Shown here in pieces: positions 1 through 11,100 of a DNA stretch of 64,000 nt (its first letter is position 1; the number at the start of each line of letters is the position of its first letter). The position numbers and the translations under genes are program-made. The stretch comes from Setomelanomma holmii (lineage: Eukaryota; Ascomycota; Dothideomycetes; Pleosporales; Phaeosphaeriaceae): NCBI GenBank assembly GCA_010015745.1, contig ML978221.1, positions 1 to 64,000 of the forward strand, in the 5' to 3' direction. The notes under the pieces are model-generated. The model was not told where the DNA came from and did not search any database. It was given only the letters and a program-made list of their open reading frames with translations.

Positions 1-546
1 GCAGGCAAACAGTCTCTATATACCTAAGTGGCCGGAAGCTCGCGGTAGCACAAGGAGTCCGATAGTCATCCGATGTAGCACACAGAGTCCAACCTTGTTT
101 CGCATGGTAGCACAAACCCACCTAAGCCTCCGATACTGATCCGATACTCTCCCGTTGTACCTAGAAGCTGCAATGGAACGAGGTGCCGATGTGACCTCGT
201 TACATGCACCGGCCGCCAATGCACCTCTCACTTCGGCATCATATGTACTCACCATCAATGGCTCACTCAACTTAGTTGTCTTAGCAACGGGTTCTCGCCG
301 GACGTTGTTAGTACCTACGCATCATATTGCAGCCGCTCCGTGCTCGCCAAAGCACAATTATATCGGTGGATTAGAACAGTCACTGATCGCACTTGGCTTG
401 TCAGCGCCGGCGACGCCCATGGACTACAGACTCTTTCGCCAGCATCTCTAGGCGATGGCTATGCGCCTGTTGATGTAGTAGATAAGGCACCGTCTTGCCT
501 GACAGACTCGGCTTCTGTCTCATCCTCAGAATCATTCAAAGATATC
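1..546. other. Left edge; possible 5' exon of the membrane-protein gene
   Basis: No separate gene is supported here. The plus-strand frame used by the downstream membrane protein is open from about position 79, but it has no ATG before 547. A second plus-strand frame opens with ATG at 173 and ends at 451. The true start of the downstream gene may therefore lie here, either through an intron or upstream of the window. I could not find a convincing donor/acceptor pair. Confidence 0.4.
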
Positions 547-2314
547 ATGGCTTCATGTGGCTTCGATGCCAGAACACAGCATACTGGAAACGCCGCTCGT
601 CCCTGGGAGTTTAGCGAATCATTGCACTCTTTGATTGCTCTGGACTTCGAAACGGTCGGTTACGACGTCACTCAGCGCGACATCGCCGATGGCATTTACT
701 TTGAGAGGCAATGCTTCTGCAATCTATATGATTCAGACCTGGAAACGGAGCATTGCACGGATTCGGGTTTGGGTTTGACAAGAAAGCGACTATGGTTGAA
801 TGCTACTTGCGGTTCGACTTCTCTCCCTGATAATTGGATGGATGGATTGAAAACCACGACGTCCGCTTACATCCTTCCTCAAGCATGGCGTTGGCCCGGA
901 TGTGTTAATTCCATGCCCAGACATGTGGTTGGGCTTACTGATCGATGCATGACCGATGCTTGCGAGCTTGACTCCAGCGGCTATTGCAACGTTAAGCGTG
1001 CAATAGACAGGGCTTGTTTCTGCCGCAAGATTAACTACGACACTTGCAAGCAAGCATGTCATATCTTCGAAGCCCGGATAGAGTATGTGAAGTGGCTCCA
1101 TGATCTTTGTGGCAACGAAGAGGAATGGCACGGCTTACCGAAGCATTGGCGGCAGCAACTAGCTGTCCCCAATCGTCGCGAATTGTTACCGTGGAGATGG
1201 AGCATCAAACCCACTCAAACTTCGACCTCTACCTCCATCAGCGATTCGAAATACTCGATACCAAAGCAGATATGTGCTTCTACAGATTGGAAGCTTGGAA
1301 GCCTCATTCTCGTCAACATGGCTACTATTTTTGCTGGATGTCTTTGCCTTTGGCCAAGTGCCAAGTCCGCCGCACACCCTGTGCTGCATGATCCGCACTC
1401 GTCGCCTTGGCCGCTAAGAGGGCTTGCAATCGCTGTATTTCATCTCGGCGCAAACTGGCTTAATGCGGTCGTAGTCCAGTCAACACCTGGCTATGAAGAT
1501 GTCTCGATCCTTCGAATGGTATTCCTCTGGTGCTCAATGCCTCGGCTTACTTGGGTGACGATGGTGCTGGCTCTAATTCAACCCTCCGGAGCCACATCTT
1601 TTCCTACGGTCGCCTCGCTATTGCTCGCGGAAATAGCGCTCCAAATCTTATCAGCATTCTATATGGTAACGGCCGTAAATTATGGTCGAGAGCATGGATT
1701 CTACAGCCTAGGGATGTCAAGACTAGAAAGAGCACCATCAGCACAGTTCTTGTACGCCGGGGCACTGATGTGGCTTGTTGTCATGATTGCGACACCATTC
1801 CTCCTCATTCAAGCTTTGCGTGTAAGAGATGTATCGAGACTTGATAGATTTGCTTCGCCAATGAGTCCACAGAGAACCGAAAACATGGAGGCAAACCTGA
1901 CGGCGCTGTTCGACAAGCTTTGGGCAAGCTTGGAGGATAGGCTGACAGGTCATTGGATGGACAAGGGATCGGTTGGGGAGCAAACACCATTGCGGAGCAA
2001 CGACACACCCGTTTATACAGTCTACGGCACGATGCCTGTGGAAAGCCCGAACCATTCAACAGCCAAAGCCGGAATCGTGAAATCGATCTTCATCGTGATT
2101 TCCAGTACGTTCCTTTTGTGGATTGCGCAGTGGTTCTCTTGGAGCGGATTTATTGGCCTTGCTACTGAAGAGTACGTACTCGTGTGTACATGCACTGGAT
2201 GGAAACTGACCAATTGCGTTCAGATATGGTCCACCGAAACTCGAGCTCCTCACCATAATCTGGTTCGGCTTCTCTTTAGCTGCATCATTCTCACGGTACT
2301 TCCTTAAGGAGTAA
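547..2314 (+). CDS. Cys-rich extracellular domain plus seven-transmembrane protein
   Basis: Not assignable to a named family. I read two exons, 547-2171 and 2224-2314, joined across a 52-bp intron (donor GTACGT, branch CTGAC, acceptor CAG). Splicing replaces a disordered read-through tail with a clean hydrophobic segment ending in RYFLKE. From the first in-frame ATG the protein has about 571 residues. The N-terminal 220 or so carry many cysteines (pairs such as QCFCN, ACFCRK and CKQAC), suggesting a disulfide-rich extracellular domain. Seven hydrophobic segments follow. Between the fifth and sixth is a soluble loop of about 90 residues. The arrangement recalls fungal CFEM/PTH11-type receptors, but I do not recognise a true CFEM or PTH11 signature. 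The frame is open upstream of 547, so the 5' end is uncertain and the protein may be longer. A decayed transposon begins about 415 bp downstream. Confidence 0.7.
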
Positions 2315-2728
2315 CCTAGAGACAGACGATGCCTCCTTCCAGTAAAGTGGCTGTTTCACAAGGGCATTTCTGGATGGAAGTAAGTACGTGTATCGCTACT
2401 TAAAACAACTTTCTTCACTTCTCCAACGCTGGGCTTCTCGGCAAGAGCACATCGTTCCAAGCCAGGGCAAAACGCGGACGCTACGCAAGAGTTAAGTACT
2501 TTGCCCTTCAGAAAGTACGGGGCTCGTGGTATCAAATTACTCGAGACTGTCTCGCGGGAGTTATCACATGGTTATAGCAAAGACAGGGCTCGCCGACATT
2601 GGTTGACAGCACTCTCAAGATCAATAGCAAAGCTCTCGTCGCTAGAAATAGATCATAGCATCGTATATTCGACGCTCTTTTGAAATCTAAGTGTCCCTTG
2701 AGGCATGATGATTGCAGCATTGAGCATA
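2315..2728. other. Intergenic, 3' of membrane protein
   Basis: Only short spurious frames are visible between the membrane-protein stop and the left end of the DNA transposon. No RNA gene or repeat was recognised. Confidence 0.5.
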
Positions 2729-2790
2729 ACGTGTTTTACAAGCGAGTGCGCATTATAAGTGAGTGCGCACCCCACCAACTTTCTGCAACG
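2729..2790 (+). repeat. Left terminal inverted repeat with 17-bp internal duplication
   Basis: This 62-bp end is the reverse complement of 4508-4552 once a 17-bp stretch (about 2752-2768) is removed. That insert repeats the adjacent GAGTGCGCA and adds eight new bases. The remaining 45 positions differ from the right repeat at only one place, near the tip. Confidence 0.9.
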
Positions 2791-2808
2791 TGTAAACTCC
2801 TAACTACT

Positions 2809-4449
2809 ATGGCACCCCCAACTCAAGCCCAGCCAGCTTCCTATGAGGCTGATATACACCTTGCTATCTCAGCTCTTCAGCAAGATCAACTTCAGAGTGA
2901 GGCAGTCGCTGCTCAGACGTTTAATGTCTCTCGAGATACACTCCACCGCCAACGCGCTGGCAAGCCTGCTCAACGGGATTGCCAGCCCAAATCAAAGAAG
3001 CTTACCCAGCTAGAAGAGGAGATGATTGTTAGCTATATACTTGACCTGGATCAACGTGGATTTGCTCCTACGTTCGACGCTGTACGTGATATGGCTGATA
3101 AGCTGCTGGCTGCACGCGGCGCACGTTGCGTTGGCATCCAGTCGCCGCGCAACTTTGTTAAGTGTACAGACAGTCTTACGACACGTTTCAATCGAGCGTA
3201 CGATAGGCAGAGAGCTCTATGCGAGGATCTAGTACTAATCAGAGGCTGGTTTGAGCTTATAGAGCAGACAAAGGCCAAGTATGGCATCTGTGATGAGGAC
3301 GTCTACAACTTCGACGAGGCTGGCTTCATGATAGGCAAGATTACAACTCAGCTTGTCACGAAAGGGTCAGAGAGAAGAGGCAGGCCAAAGGCTATCCAGC
3401 CAGGCAATCGTGAGTGGGTGATGTTGATCGCTGCAATCAACGCAGCTGGCTGGTCAATCCCACTGTTCCTCATCTTTGCTGGCCGCTATCATCTATCTGC
3501 CTGGTACAAGGAGACAGAGATCCCACGCGACTGGGCGATTGCAGTCAGCGACAATGGCTGGACAACCAACGAGCTAGGAGTTGACTGGCTAAAGCACTTT
3601 GATGCTCATACGAAGACTCGTGTTATAGGTGCACGTTGCCTGCTCATCCTTGACAGCCATGAGAGCCACCACTCTTTGAAAAATTCGAGAGCTCTGCAAG
3701 GAGAACAATATCTATACGCTCTGCTTGCCGCCTCACTCGTCACACCTGCTGCAGCCACCTGACGTTGGCTGTTTCTCGACATTGAAGCGCGCGTACAGCC
3801 GTGAGATTGAGGCTCTAATCCGCCACCACATCAACCACATCACCAAGCTCGAGTTTCTGCCAGCCTTTAAGGCAGCCTTTGATCAATCGTTTACGTCAGC
3901 AAATATCTGCTCAGCCTTTCGTGGCGCAGGCCTTGTGCCTCTCCAGCTAGACGTTGTTCTGTCGAAGCTTGACGTACGCCTACTCCTGCTGCTCTCGTAG
4001 AGGCTCTCTAGGAGGCTCGTACGCCGAGCAACGTACGTGAGCTTGAGGCTCAATCAACTCTGATACGTAATCGTGTGCAGCAGCACAAGAGCTCATCACC
4101 TGCCTCAATCATTGAAGCGATTAACCAGCTCAAGAAGGGGGCAGAGGTAATGATGCTCTCAGCTGAGCTGATGCGCGATCGGATCACCAGCCTTGAGAGA
4201 GCTAATGAGGCAGCTACAAAGCGTAGACAGCGTAAAAAGAAGCGGATACAGAGGCAGGGGACCTTAACAAAGGAAGAGGGAGAGGATAGACTCGCTCAAA
4301 AGAAGGCTGACCAGCAGATAGAGCGTGAACAGCGTCAAGGTGGAGAGCAATTAGGCCTTAGCCAACAGGCTCTGGCGCGCTGCAAGAGTTGCAGAGAGAC
4401 TGGGCATAACTCACGTACGTGCAAAAAAGATACTTCAGATACTGCTTAG
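2809..4449 (+). pseudogene. Fot1/pogo transposase pseudogene
   Basis: The ATG at 2809 opens an HTH_psq-like region (motif SRDTLHRQRAGKPAQ), followed by a CENP-B-type HTH region and a DDE endonuclease domain. The three catalytic aspartates can be placed: YNFDEAGF near 3310, LILDSHESHH near 3648, and LQPPDVGCF near 3758. Between the second and third the frame slips by one base around 3683-3690, next to an A-run. It slips back near 3970, and a TAG at 4009-4011 then interrupts the restored frame. The C-terminal part carries a basic coiled-coil-like stretch and a CCHC zinc knuckle (CKSCRETGHNSRTC), common in fungal pogo-type transposases. All catalytic residues remain, so the copy was disabled by small lesions and is probably fairly young. 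Confidence 0.9.
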
Positions 4450-4507
4450 TATGTTGTATCAATATCTTTATATTATCTCTTAACGTGGTTGAGATGTACG
4501 CCTGTAG

Positions 4508-4552
4508 CGTTGCAGAAAGTTGGTGGGGTGCGCACTCGCTTGTAAAACAAGT
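4508..4552 (-). repeat. Right terminal inverted repeat
   Basis: A 45-bp inverted copy of the left end, ending against the TA duplication at 4553-4554. Confidence 0.92.
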
Positions 4553-4693
4553 TATCCATCCAGGTAATACCTGAGCTGAGCCAAAAATGTAATAATAGCC
4601 CTCTCGCAGTATCCAGCCAGCCCACTCAGACTCTTTACAATCGTTATATATGTTTCTTCCCTTCTGCCTATCAATCTATAAATCTACGATACA

Positions 4694-4698
4694 AGATG
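4694..4698. repeat. Target-site duplication AGATG, left of Copia element
   Basis: AGATG directly precedes the left LTR and is found again at 10375-10379 directly after the right LTR. A 5-bp duplication is standard for Copia integrases and fixes the element borders. Confidence 0.93.
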
Positions 4699-4878
4699 TG
4701 TTGATACGGCAAAGGTAAGGGTGAATCAAGTAACAGTCGTTGCAACGAGTTGATGTAGATGATTGATTGCTAGAAGCAGCAAGTTTGCACCTCCTAGAGG
4801 AAGTATACCTTGTGCACGGGCTACCTAGTTACCTAATCAAGTGCTTTCACTCTACGTATGGTAGTTTAATTCCTAACA
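4699..4878 (-). repeat. 3' LTR of Copia element
   Basis: A 180-bp direct repeat of 10195-10374, TG...CA bounded, with six differences from its partner. On the minus strand this is the downstream LTR. Confidence 0.95.
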
Positions 4879-4883
4879 CTAGC

Positions 4884-4896
4884 TATCTTTCTTTTT
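4884..4896 (-). other. Polypurine tract of Copia element
   Basis: On the minus strand this reads AAAAAGAAAGATA and lies a few bases inside the 3' LTR. That is where plus-strand DNA priming of an LTR element is expected. Confidence 0.7.
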
Positions 4897-5137
4897 GTTA
4901 GTGCGTTAGATCTATAGATCCCACGCTACATGAGTCCTGCCTGGGTATCCTATCTCATCCCATTTGTTGACGCCGTTGCGTTGCGGTAGCCGGGGCCATG
5001 ATCAGGGGTGGACGTCGTCTCGTGGGGGTCGTGACCATCGTCAAGGGTTTGACTTGGGCTGTTGCTGCCTTGGTGTTTGGTCCGATCAACCCAGCCCTGA
5101 ACTCGAAGTTCAATCTTGTTGGTGTTTATAAGCTGTT

Positions 5138-6717
5138 CTATCGCGGGGTTGGCGGTTCCTTTGTCATAGTGTCCGCCAGGTTGTTGCGCCTATTAATCCA
5201 CCTAATATCCTTCAGCTTGCCCAGCTCATAGGCTTCTTGTAAGGCCATGATGTCAATCATGAGGCGCTTCTCCTTGGTGGTACTGAGCTTGACTAGGCAT
5301 TCGTACAGGGACAGAGAGTCCGTACACACGACAATCAGGACGTGTGGGAGGGACAAGCGGTCCATGATGACGTTGAGGGTAGATCCGATGGCGATAGCAA
5401 TGTCAACACCATGAGCCCTAGCGTAGATCTCGGAGGCAAGCACACTACGGGTGATCCTCTTGCACTTATGGGATGACCAATGGATGATGTTGCCGCAAAT
5501 GGTGAAGCTGGTGTTGTCCGTGACCTCGTTGCCAAGGACAATCACATATCCCATCTGCAAGCTCATGTGCTTATTGTTAGCAAATGAGGCGTCGACCATT
5601 GCAAATAGTTTGAGGTCCGCCATCATCAGTTGTACATATGACAGCCCTCAGTCGACGTTCTGCTTTGCCACATAATGCGCTTGTTCAATCTGGATATTTC
5701 TTCCTTTGTTGGGTCTGTAGTTGTCTGAGCAGCAGCAGCAAGGTTGAAACTAGCCTCTAGTTAACAGATAGAAGCGATATAAGCTCCGCGGGCTCGCTGC
5801 TAGATGTAGGACTTCTGGTTTGTAGCTGCCTCAAGTTTCTTGCCTTGTCGTTTCTAGAGGAGGGAGATGGTGTCGTTGTCCATCGTGACAACGCAGCCGT
5901 TGAAGTCCATCTTGTTGTCCTTAGTGAGCACCTCTTTCTCCTTGGCGTTGGAGCGGAGTTCCTCCTCCTCCTTAGCAGAAAACTGAGCATCAGACAGGCC
6001 AAGAGTGTCGTCCGTCTGGATACCAACAATCCTGACGCCTGCTGCTGTTGGCCGGGAAATAAGGAGGCACGGATCATACGTAGACGTCTCCATCTGCAGC
6101 TTGTTGGTGTGGTGCTTGAAGTATGTTGACCACCAATACGCTCCAGCTTCTACAATACCGTACAGAGGTTTTATAACAACCATGATTGTCCCACTTAGGT
6201 ACAATCCTCGGAGCTGGACAGGGAGGTCAGCAATGATGGTGCGCTGAAGGGCATCCTCTGACTGGGTGTACGCCTGGGTGATATCCCGCAGCCATAGCAG
6301 CATGCCCTGAGCGATGAGAGACGGAGCAAGGGCAATGATGAGACGCTGGCTCGCTCGCTGGATGGTCGGGCTCTGGGTAAGGATGAGAGCCTTGTCGCTG
6401 TCGTTGTAGCCTTGGATAACTAGACGTGATTTCTCATAGGGCTGGTCGGTCGTCTTGCCCTTCACCTCATTGACAATACGTGACTTGAAGATACGGATGC
6501 CGCCATGGATCTTAGGGTCGTATACTACGAACTTGAAGACACCACGGGCGATGAGCGCATCTATCTCAGTCTGAGTTGACTTCTTGAAGGGCTGTCCTAG
6601 TGTGGTGATCTTGCCAGCAGAGCGTAAGGCCTGTGCAAGAACAAGGTCATCCTGTTCTCGCTGTGTTAAATGTATCGCGTTAACTGTTTCTGCAGGTGTA
6701 GTCATTGCCTGTAGCAA
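5138..6717 (-). pseudogene. Copia reverse transcriptase and RNase H, degenerate
   Basis: 5854-6717 encodes a Copia-type RVT_2 domain, including a TDD catalytic box (IQTDDTLGL) in place of the usual YVDD, and LYGIVEAGAYW, which matches the conserved LYGLKQSGRLW-like region. 5138-5626 encodes the Copia RNase H domain, with the first aspartate in AMVDASFANN, the glutamate in VLASEIYARA and another aspartate in VCTDSLSLYE. The two blocks are separated by about 230 bp without a common open frame, so the polyprotein is interrupted. The TDD variant can also occur in intact fungal Copia lineages, so it may not be a lesion. Confidence 0.88.
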
Positions 6718-6835
6718 GGATTTGGCTTGTTCTTTGATCCCTTGGGTCTACCGCGAACGCGCCAAGGAGGGGTTGTTCTGGGACAGAGTCGTCATCTCCG
6801 TCGTTAGGGCCGCCGTTGTGCTCCTTTTCATGCGG

Positions 6836-7880
6836 CTAGAAGAAAGGGGCCTCATCATCATAATGGTATGGTTGGACAATGGTGGTCCAGAAGGTTGCTG
6901 GCCTGCCGTTGATGTCGACGATTGCGGCGGTGCTGTCCGGGTTCAATCCAAGCAAGGTGTGTGTGCCAGTCCATTCTTTGTTCTTACGCCAGACCTTGAC
7001 GTCGCTCTGGAGGGGCAGCAGGAGGACCTCAGTAATGTTGGGCCCATTACGGGTGGCCAACGCGTCCTGTACCTGCCTTGCTGCCTTAACCTTCCAGATT
7101 TCACTCATAGCCTTTTGTACAGCAGTAGATCAGGCTGCGATCGACAGTAATGGCGGGGACGTCTTAGAGAATTGTGGGTACGTCCCAAAGACTAGGAGGG
7201 TTGGTACGAGACCGTCAGGGCCGGCGGTGTCGTTGATAGCTTTAACAGCCATCTGGAGCCGGTGCTCTGGGGTGGTTGAGGTGCCTAGCTCACTGGTGAT
7301 GATCTCAAAAGCTCGGCGGATTACCGCGTGGTACCGCTCAACTTTCCTGATAGAGTTGTGAGCTTCGACTGGTACCTCTTTGACTTCAATAGCTAGTGAC
7401 GTAGCATTGTCGACAAAATCCTTGCTAATGAAGTTCCTGCCAGCATTGGTAGCGATAAGGTCAGGAGGTCCTACGTACATGTCAATCCACATACCCCAGA
7501 GGGTATCCCATGTGGTTGTAGCCTTCATGTCCGTCAAGAAACGCGCTGCTTGGAATGAGGTAGCGTCATCAACAACGTGGAGAACTGGTTTCTGGTTGAT
7601 ATACATGACATCAACAAACACTTAAGAGTTAAAATTGACATCGTCTTAGATAGTAAACTTAAAGCATCCAGGTGCCTTGCTATGCATCTGGCATTGGTGG
7701 CAGAGCCTGTTGATCTTCTTAATCACCTCCTTGTCAACGTCGTTATGTCCAACCTTCTCAAGTACCTTGTGCATTCGGTCTGCTGCTGGGTGACCAAAGC
7801 GTCGGTGGAGCTGGCGGAGCTCAGTTTTGGTAAGGTAGTGGACAACGGTTTGATAGTGATCTAGTAGTAACCATAGATGT
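6836..7880 (-). pseudogene. Copia integrase with GAG-pre-integrase domain, degenerate
   Basis: The GAG-pre-integrase zinc-binding domain is readable at about 7660-7880, with the HHCC pattern in LHRRFGHPAAD and CHQCQMHSKAP. The integrase core follows at 7130-7621. Its first catalytic Asp is in MFVDVMYI, and a candidate catalytic Glu is in KVERYHAV. The expected second catalytic Asp is replaced by Asn (IATNAGRNF). An SH3-like C-terminal part is readable at 6836-7108. Stops separate the blocks. The Asp-to-Asn change alone would abolish strand transfer. Confidence 0.87.
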
Positions 7881-7903
7881 CCCTATTTGCAAACAACTGG
7901 GTA

Positions 7904-8200
7904 TTAGTTGTCGCGGTGGACAAGGACGTTGTTGATGTTGTTGAGGTAGATCTCGTGTTTGTCCATGTCAGCTAGGCAGAGGAGGAAGGGGGTGTTTGTG
8001 GGCATAACAGCAAACAGGATTGTGCCGAATAGGGTTTTGACTTTGACGTCTCCAATAGAGATACACTCTGGATTATCCCCAAATAGAATTCGGTGACATC
8101 CCGCAGTTGACTTGTCAACAACAAGAGGCTGAAGCTGTTGTAGTGCCATGACCTGAGTCTTGCCCGCTGTCGATACACCGGCTGCACCTGTGTCTGGCAT
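7904..8200 (-). pseudogene. Copia aspartic protease region
   Basis: A short frame starts at PDTGAAGVSTAG. The DTGA box is the active-site signature of retroviral-type aspartic proteases. The position between gag and integrase fits Copia order. It is separated from its neighbours by stops, so it is part of a broken polyprotein. Confidence 0.8.
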
Positions 8201-8391
8201 GATACCTTGGAAGGTCTCCGCGCCATATTAGGCATCAAAGGTGAATAGGTGGGTTGCTTCCTAGGCTCCTTCATCCTAGTACGGATCGATCCCAGTGATT
8301 GCGTGGGCGGTAGCGGCGTTATTGAGCGCGGCAGTGACAACCTGGCCATTGACGGGTCCACAGGATGACGTGTTGAATTGAGACTGATAGG

Positions 8392-9875
8392 TTACAGCGT
8401 TGTAGAAGGTACTAAGGTCGTCATCGTCTTCGCCTTGACTGTCGCTATTGCCCTTGTTAATCCCCTTATATGACGCAAGGAAGACGTGATAGTTAGGGTC
8501 AACGTCTTTGTGGCTCTGAGCATAGGTCTGAAAGCGTCAGCGTGACTAGGCTCGCTCCTCAGCAGAGTGGCGGGTTGACCAACAGCCTGTCTTCCCACAC
8601 ACAAAGCACTTCTCGTCCTGCTGTGGGTAGTTGCCACGGCCTTGACGATTGTAACTGCCGCCCTGTCGGTCGTTGTTAAGGCGGTTGCGACAAGGGTAGG
8701 AGTCACGTCCTCTATTATGGTGGTCGTACCGTGCATTACGGTTGTAGCGTCGGTCGGTATAGAAAGTGTGGTCCCCATCTGGGGACGGTGGGGGATTGGG
8801 ATAGGTATTGCTGAGTGGGATGGCATCGCGACCAGATACCGACTGCGCTTCGGAGCTCTGAGGCTACTGCTTCGAAAGTTGCTGCTGGTCTCACGAGAAC
8901 TTGGGAGCATGCTGGTACCCCTTGGCATGTGGATACCAGCTGCCCTGCCAGGTTCGTCTTGTTTGTGGCACCGTAGTTCTGGGAAAGGCTGAGATACGTT
9001 TGCTGGAGGCGTTCAATAGTTATCTCAAGGCACTAGGGGAGAGACTTGTCTAGGTTGTCAGTGATGATATTCCGCAGCATGATGGATCTCCCCTCATTGA
9101 GGAAGTGCTGGTGGTTCTTGGCGGTGTGGAAGTATGCCCGGGTTCTGTCACAGAGCTCAAGAAAGGTAAGTCCTTCGCCAGCGAGGTGCTGGTAGTAGTA
9201 CGTCTGCGCCTTGCCCCACAACATAGTGCCAAAGGCAGCAGAGTACTGCTCTGTAGTGACTCCGGCTTTTGTGCAAAGATCATTGAAGATACTAAGCTTG
9301 AGGTTAAAGACGTCATAGAAATCCCTGGTGAACCGAAGCTCGTCGTTGTACAACTTGCTAAGGTTGGTGAGAGCATGTGCGCCAGACGGCGGTGAAGGTG
9401 CAGATGGAGGTGAGGCTGCTCGTGAGCCTGTTGTGCATATTGCTCTTGTTGTTGCCATTTGTCGGCACTTGAAGTTTGGGTCAATCATGGCGAGGTTGAG
9501 CTCTTTCTCTGGCCATAGGGGGCAGGTGTCAAGTGAGAGCATGGAGTAGAGCTGTTCAGTTATGGTGTCTTAGGCGTTGAGAGGGAGGTAGACACCGCGT
9601 GACCTGAAGAATTCCTTCATTGCTTTGCGGATCTTCCCATCAGAGGCACTGAAGAGCTCCTTTGAGCAGTCCCTGAACTGCTCCTTAAACTCCATGAGGA
9701 GGAAATCGTCAAACTGTCCATTGTCCTCAATCATCATCATCCAGTCAAGGGTGGCGGTGTTGAGGTGTTGAATGTCGATATCAACGTCAACGAGGCTGTA
9801 TGGTTGGTCGGCATGGTCAAGGCTGTATAGTTTGTCAAACCATTGCCGGTTCTGTACTTCCTTGTAGGTCGTCAT
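8392..9875 (-). pseudogene. Copia gag region, degenerate
   Basis: 9570-9875 and 9033-9542 are two gag pieces in the same frame, separated by a single TAA. The second contains a gag-like helical segment (WGKAQTYYYQHLAGEG). 8392-8928 covers a low-complexity, repeat-rich part and a zinc-knuckle remnant (near KCFVCGK in one frame). Several stops and frame changes interrupt the region, so no full-length gag protein can be made. Confidence 0.82.
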
Positions 9876-10194
9876 GTTGTCGGGTGGGTACAGGCAGTTG
9901 CACGCCTGTGGTTGGTGTGAGTGCGTGGTTGACGCAGACCCTTGTCAGTGCCAGTCCTGGGTAGGGCTGGTGTGAGGTCAGGAATCCTTCAGATTTGTCG
10001 TGCAGTCACTGATCCTTGTGAGAATAGTACTGCCGGGCATATCTGTACTTCGCGCTCGGTCAGTAATACCTAGGCCTGGGTAGGAGAGGTAACACTGATT
10101 GAGCCGTTTCTTTACCAGAGGCTAAGCCTGGGTAGGACGCCTCTCTGCACGCAGTATATCTTGCCGATCTGTGGTTTTATCAACCACTGATTAG

Positions 10195-10374
10195 TGTTGA
10201 TACGGCAAAGGTAAGGTTGAATCAAGTAACAGTCGTTGCAACGAGTTGAGGTAGATGATTAATTGCTAGAAGCAGCAAGGTTGCACCTCCTAGAGGAAGT
10301 ATACCTTGTGCACGGGCTACCTAGTTACCTAATTAAGTGCTTTCACTCTACGTACGGTAGTTTAATTCCTAACA
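10195..10374 (-). repeat. 5' LTR of Copia element
   Basis: A 180-bp LTR, upstream relative to the minus-strand gag-pol. It is followed inside the element by a palindromic stretch near 10170-10190 (GTGGTT...AACCAC), which is where a primer binding site would sit. Confidence 0.95.
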
Positions 10375-10379
10375 AGATG
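10375..10379. repeat. Target-site duplication AGATG, right of Copia element
   Basis: Second copy of the AGATG duplication at 4694-4698. Confidence 0.93.
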
Positions 10380-11100
10380 CTCATGGACAGAATAGCCCTC
10401 TCAAACCTGCTCGTGTCATTTACGCAGCCCTGTGCGCGAATTGAACAATTACATTACTAATTGCAACCACATACTTTCGATGGAGTGAATTTGGTTCATG
10501 TCACAAAATATGATTGCCTTTCGTTAAGCATTCGTGGAATCCCTCTTGGTGGTGTCCTGCATTGCGATCAGAATCGTACCTCCAGTTGTGTGACATCATT
10601 CAGCATCTCTCGAAGCCGCAGTGAGACCAAATTCGCGATTCGCTGCGCTCTAGTAGCAGTACTCAGTGTTGGTAAGGCTAATTTTGCTCACGAGTCGCAA
10701 GACAGTCAATGATGGACACCTGGCCTTGTGCCGCGGGTGTACTGTGTTGGATATGATCTCACAATAAGATCCCTTTTTCTGGCAAAGTGTTCGTCGTGTG
10801 TATAGCAGCGTGCTGTGGGGAGCAACATGCACAGCTTGACAACAAGTAGGACACGTAGCATTGTTACAGCTGTTAGTGGTGATGATCCAAGAGCTTAGAT
10901 TCGGCAGAAAAAGGTGAAAAACTAGGAAATGCATGCGAAAGAGCTGCAGTTGTAGGTGAGTGGTGGTGGGTTGATCGTACGGGTAACGACATGGGTTCTT
11001 TAGCAAACGAAGGAGCGGGATGAAGATATTAGATTACTGTCCTAAATCCTATCTAGCGGTCGATCTGTGAACCAAACAACGACATCTCTGGAACGAGAAT
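10380..11100. other. Intergenic between Copia element and transporter
   Basis: Only short frames without family resemblance are present. I see no RNA gene or repeat. The stretch probably includes the 3' UTR of the transporter at 11101-12604. Confidence 0.5.

Larger units (their letters stand above)
2729..4552 (+). mobile_element. Fot1/pogo-type DNA transposon, decayed
   Basis: A 1.82-kb element bounded by TA on both sides (2727-2728 and 4553-4554), the expected target duplication of Tc1/mariner-Fot1-pogo transposons. Terminal inverted repeats lie at 2729-2790 and 4508-4552. They match almost perfectly apart from one base near the tip and a 17-bp insertion in the left copy. The interior encodes one transposase with HTH and DDE regions, broken by two frameshifts and a stop. 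Length, TA duplication and transposase type all agree with the Fot1/pogo group. The element cannot supply its own transposase. Its ends might still be recognised by a related active copy elsewhere, but that cannot be judged from this window. Confidence 0.93.
4699..10374 (-). mobile_element. Ty1/Copia LTR retrotransposon, full length but inactive
   Basis: A 5.68-kb element oriented on the minus strand. It has 180-bp LTRs beginning TG and ending CA, a 5-bp target duplication, a polypurine tract inside the left LTR, and gag-pol domains in Copia order (gag, protease, GAG-pre-integrase, integrase, reverse transcriptase, RNase H) from right to left. The coding frames are cut by many stops and shifts, so the copy is dead. 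The LTRs differ at 6 of 180 positions (three transitions, three transversions), which means the insertion is not recent. Base composition is not AT-extreme, so heavy RIP is not obvious. Confidence 0.96.
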
